Part shown: positions 6,195-7,376 of the stretch, one piece after another
Numbering within the stretch: position 1 is the first letter of the stretch
Layout: each line of letters begins with the position of its first letter
Origin: an uncultured Clostridia bacterium
Lineage (GTDB): Bacteria; Bacillota; Clostridia; Saccharofermentanales; Saccharofermentanaceae
Direction: 5' to 3'
DNA length: 7,376 nt
Assembly: GCA_937876985.1 (NCBI GenBank)
Contig: CALEFT010000039.1
Location: 1 to 7,376 of the forward strand
The notes under the pieces: generated by a model
What the model was told of the DNA's origin: nothing
What the model saw: the letters and a program-made list of their open reading frames with translations, nothing else
The model's database searches: none
Position numbers and translations under genes: made by a program

Positions 6195-6232
6195 TTTTCT
6201 CATATATTTGCCTTTTCAATGAATTTTTATGG

Positions 6233-6273
6233 CAAAAAGAAAAGTCCCTCCACGTCATGCCGTGAAAGGACTT
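6233..6273 (-). terminator. Intrinsic terminator of the rRNA operon
   Basis: Just after 5S, the minus strand forms a 13-base-pair stem (arms 6261-6273 and 6242-6254). Outer AAGTCC pairs with GGACTT, inner CACG with CGTG, and a central T-T-T/G-A-G part has one A-T pair and two wobbles. The loop is six bases, and TTTCTTTTT follows (6233-6241). This is a classic Rho-independent terminator separating rRNA from the protein operon. Confidence 0.92.
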
Positions 6274-6279
6274 ATATAA

Positions 6280-6395
<116 letters not shown>

Positions 6396-6511
6396 ATCGT
6401 TGAGAGCTTGTACCCTCAAGACTACATCGAAAACTAATCTTCAATAGAAAGGTAAGCTATTGAGAATCTTTGTATTTATGTTTTATAGATTAAGAATTGA
6501 ACATAACTTGT
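6396..6511 (-). other. 23S-5S intergenic spacer with two hairpins, no tRNA
   Basis: This 116-base AT-rich spacer contains no tRNA-like sequence. Two hairpins are visible. One has arms 6400-6406 and 6413-6419 (7 base pairs with one wobble) right next to the 5S 5' end. The other has arms 6437-6447 and 6457-6467 (11 positions with one mismatch). They are probably rRNA processing structures, an inference from position only. Confidence 0.5.

Positions 6512-7376
<865 letters not shown>

Overview
The window looks like a chromosomal segment of a low- to medium-GC Gram-positive anaerobe of the Bacillota, probably class Clostridia. The evidence is an OmpR-family regulator and sensor kinase followed by a WalJ-like metallo-hydrolase and rlmH (the classic Bacillota wal neighbourhood), strong AGGAG-type ribosome binding sites, and a Bacillota-like 23S rRNA 3' part. 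I cannot assign a genus from the sequence alone.

Nearly everything is on the minus strand, so transcription runs from right to left. At the right edge lies the 3' part of a 23S rRNA gene (6512-7376, continuing outside the window). A 116-base spacer without tRNA follows, then 5S rRNA (about 6280-6395) and a strong intrinsic terminator (6233-6273) that closes the rRNA operon. An AT-rich intergenic region (6118-6232) carries candidate promoters and an inverted repeat. The tight protein operon follows: response regulator (5377-6117), sensor histidine kinase (3238-5370), murA (1928-3235), WalJ-like MBL-fold protein (1098-1916) and rlmH (573-1037). Gaps of 2 to 11 bases between the first four genes suggest translational coupling; 60 bases separate the MBL gene from rlmH. 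After 186 bases comes a small three-helix membrane protein gene (75-386) with its own candidate promoter and a strong ribosome binding site. The left edge may hold the 3' end of a convergent plus-strand gene.

Functionally, this is a WalRK-type cell-wall-homeostasis operon in which murA, the first committed enzyme of peptidoglycan precursor synthesis, stands where bacilli carry walH and walI. The most unusual gene is the kinase. It has a single membrane helix, almost no extracellular part and no visible HAMP domain. After a complete catalytic core it carries an extra C-terminal region of about 290 residues: a possibly folded segment, seven tandem five-residue repeats (x-E/N-Q-x-x), an acidic stretch and a lysine-rich tail. 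I do not recognise this extension. I found no CRISPR array, insertion sequence, phage gene or obvious horizontally acquired system; the rest of the window is core housekeeping.
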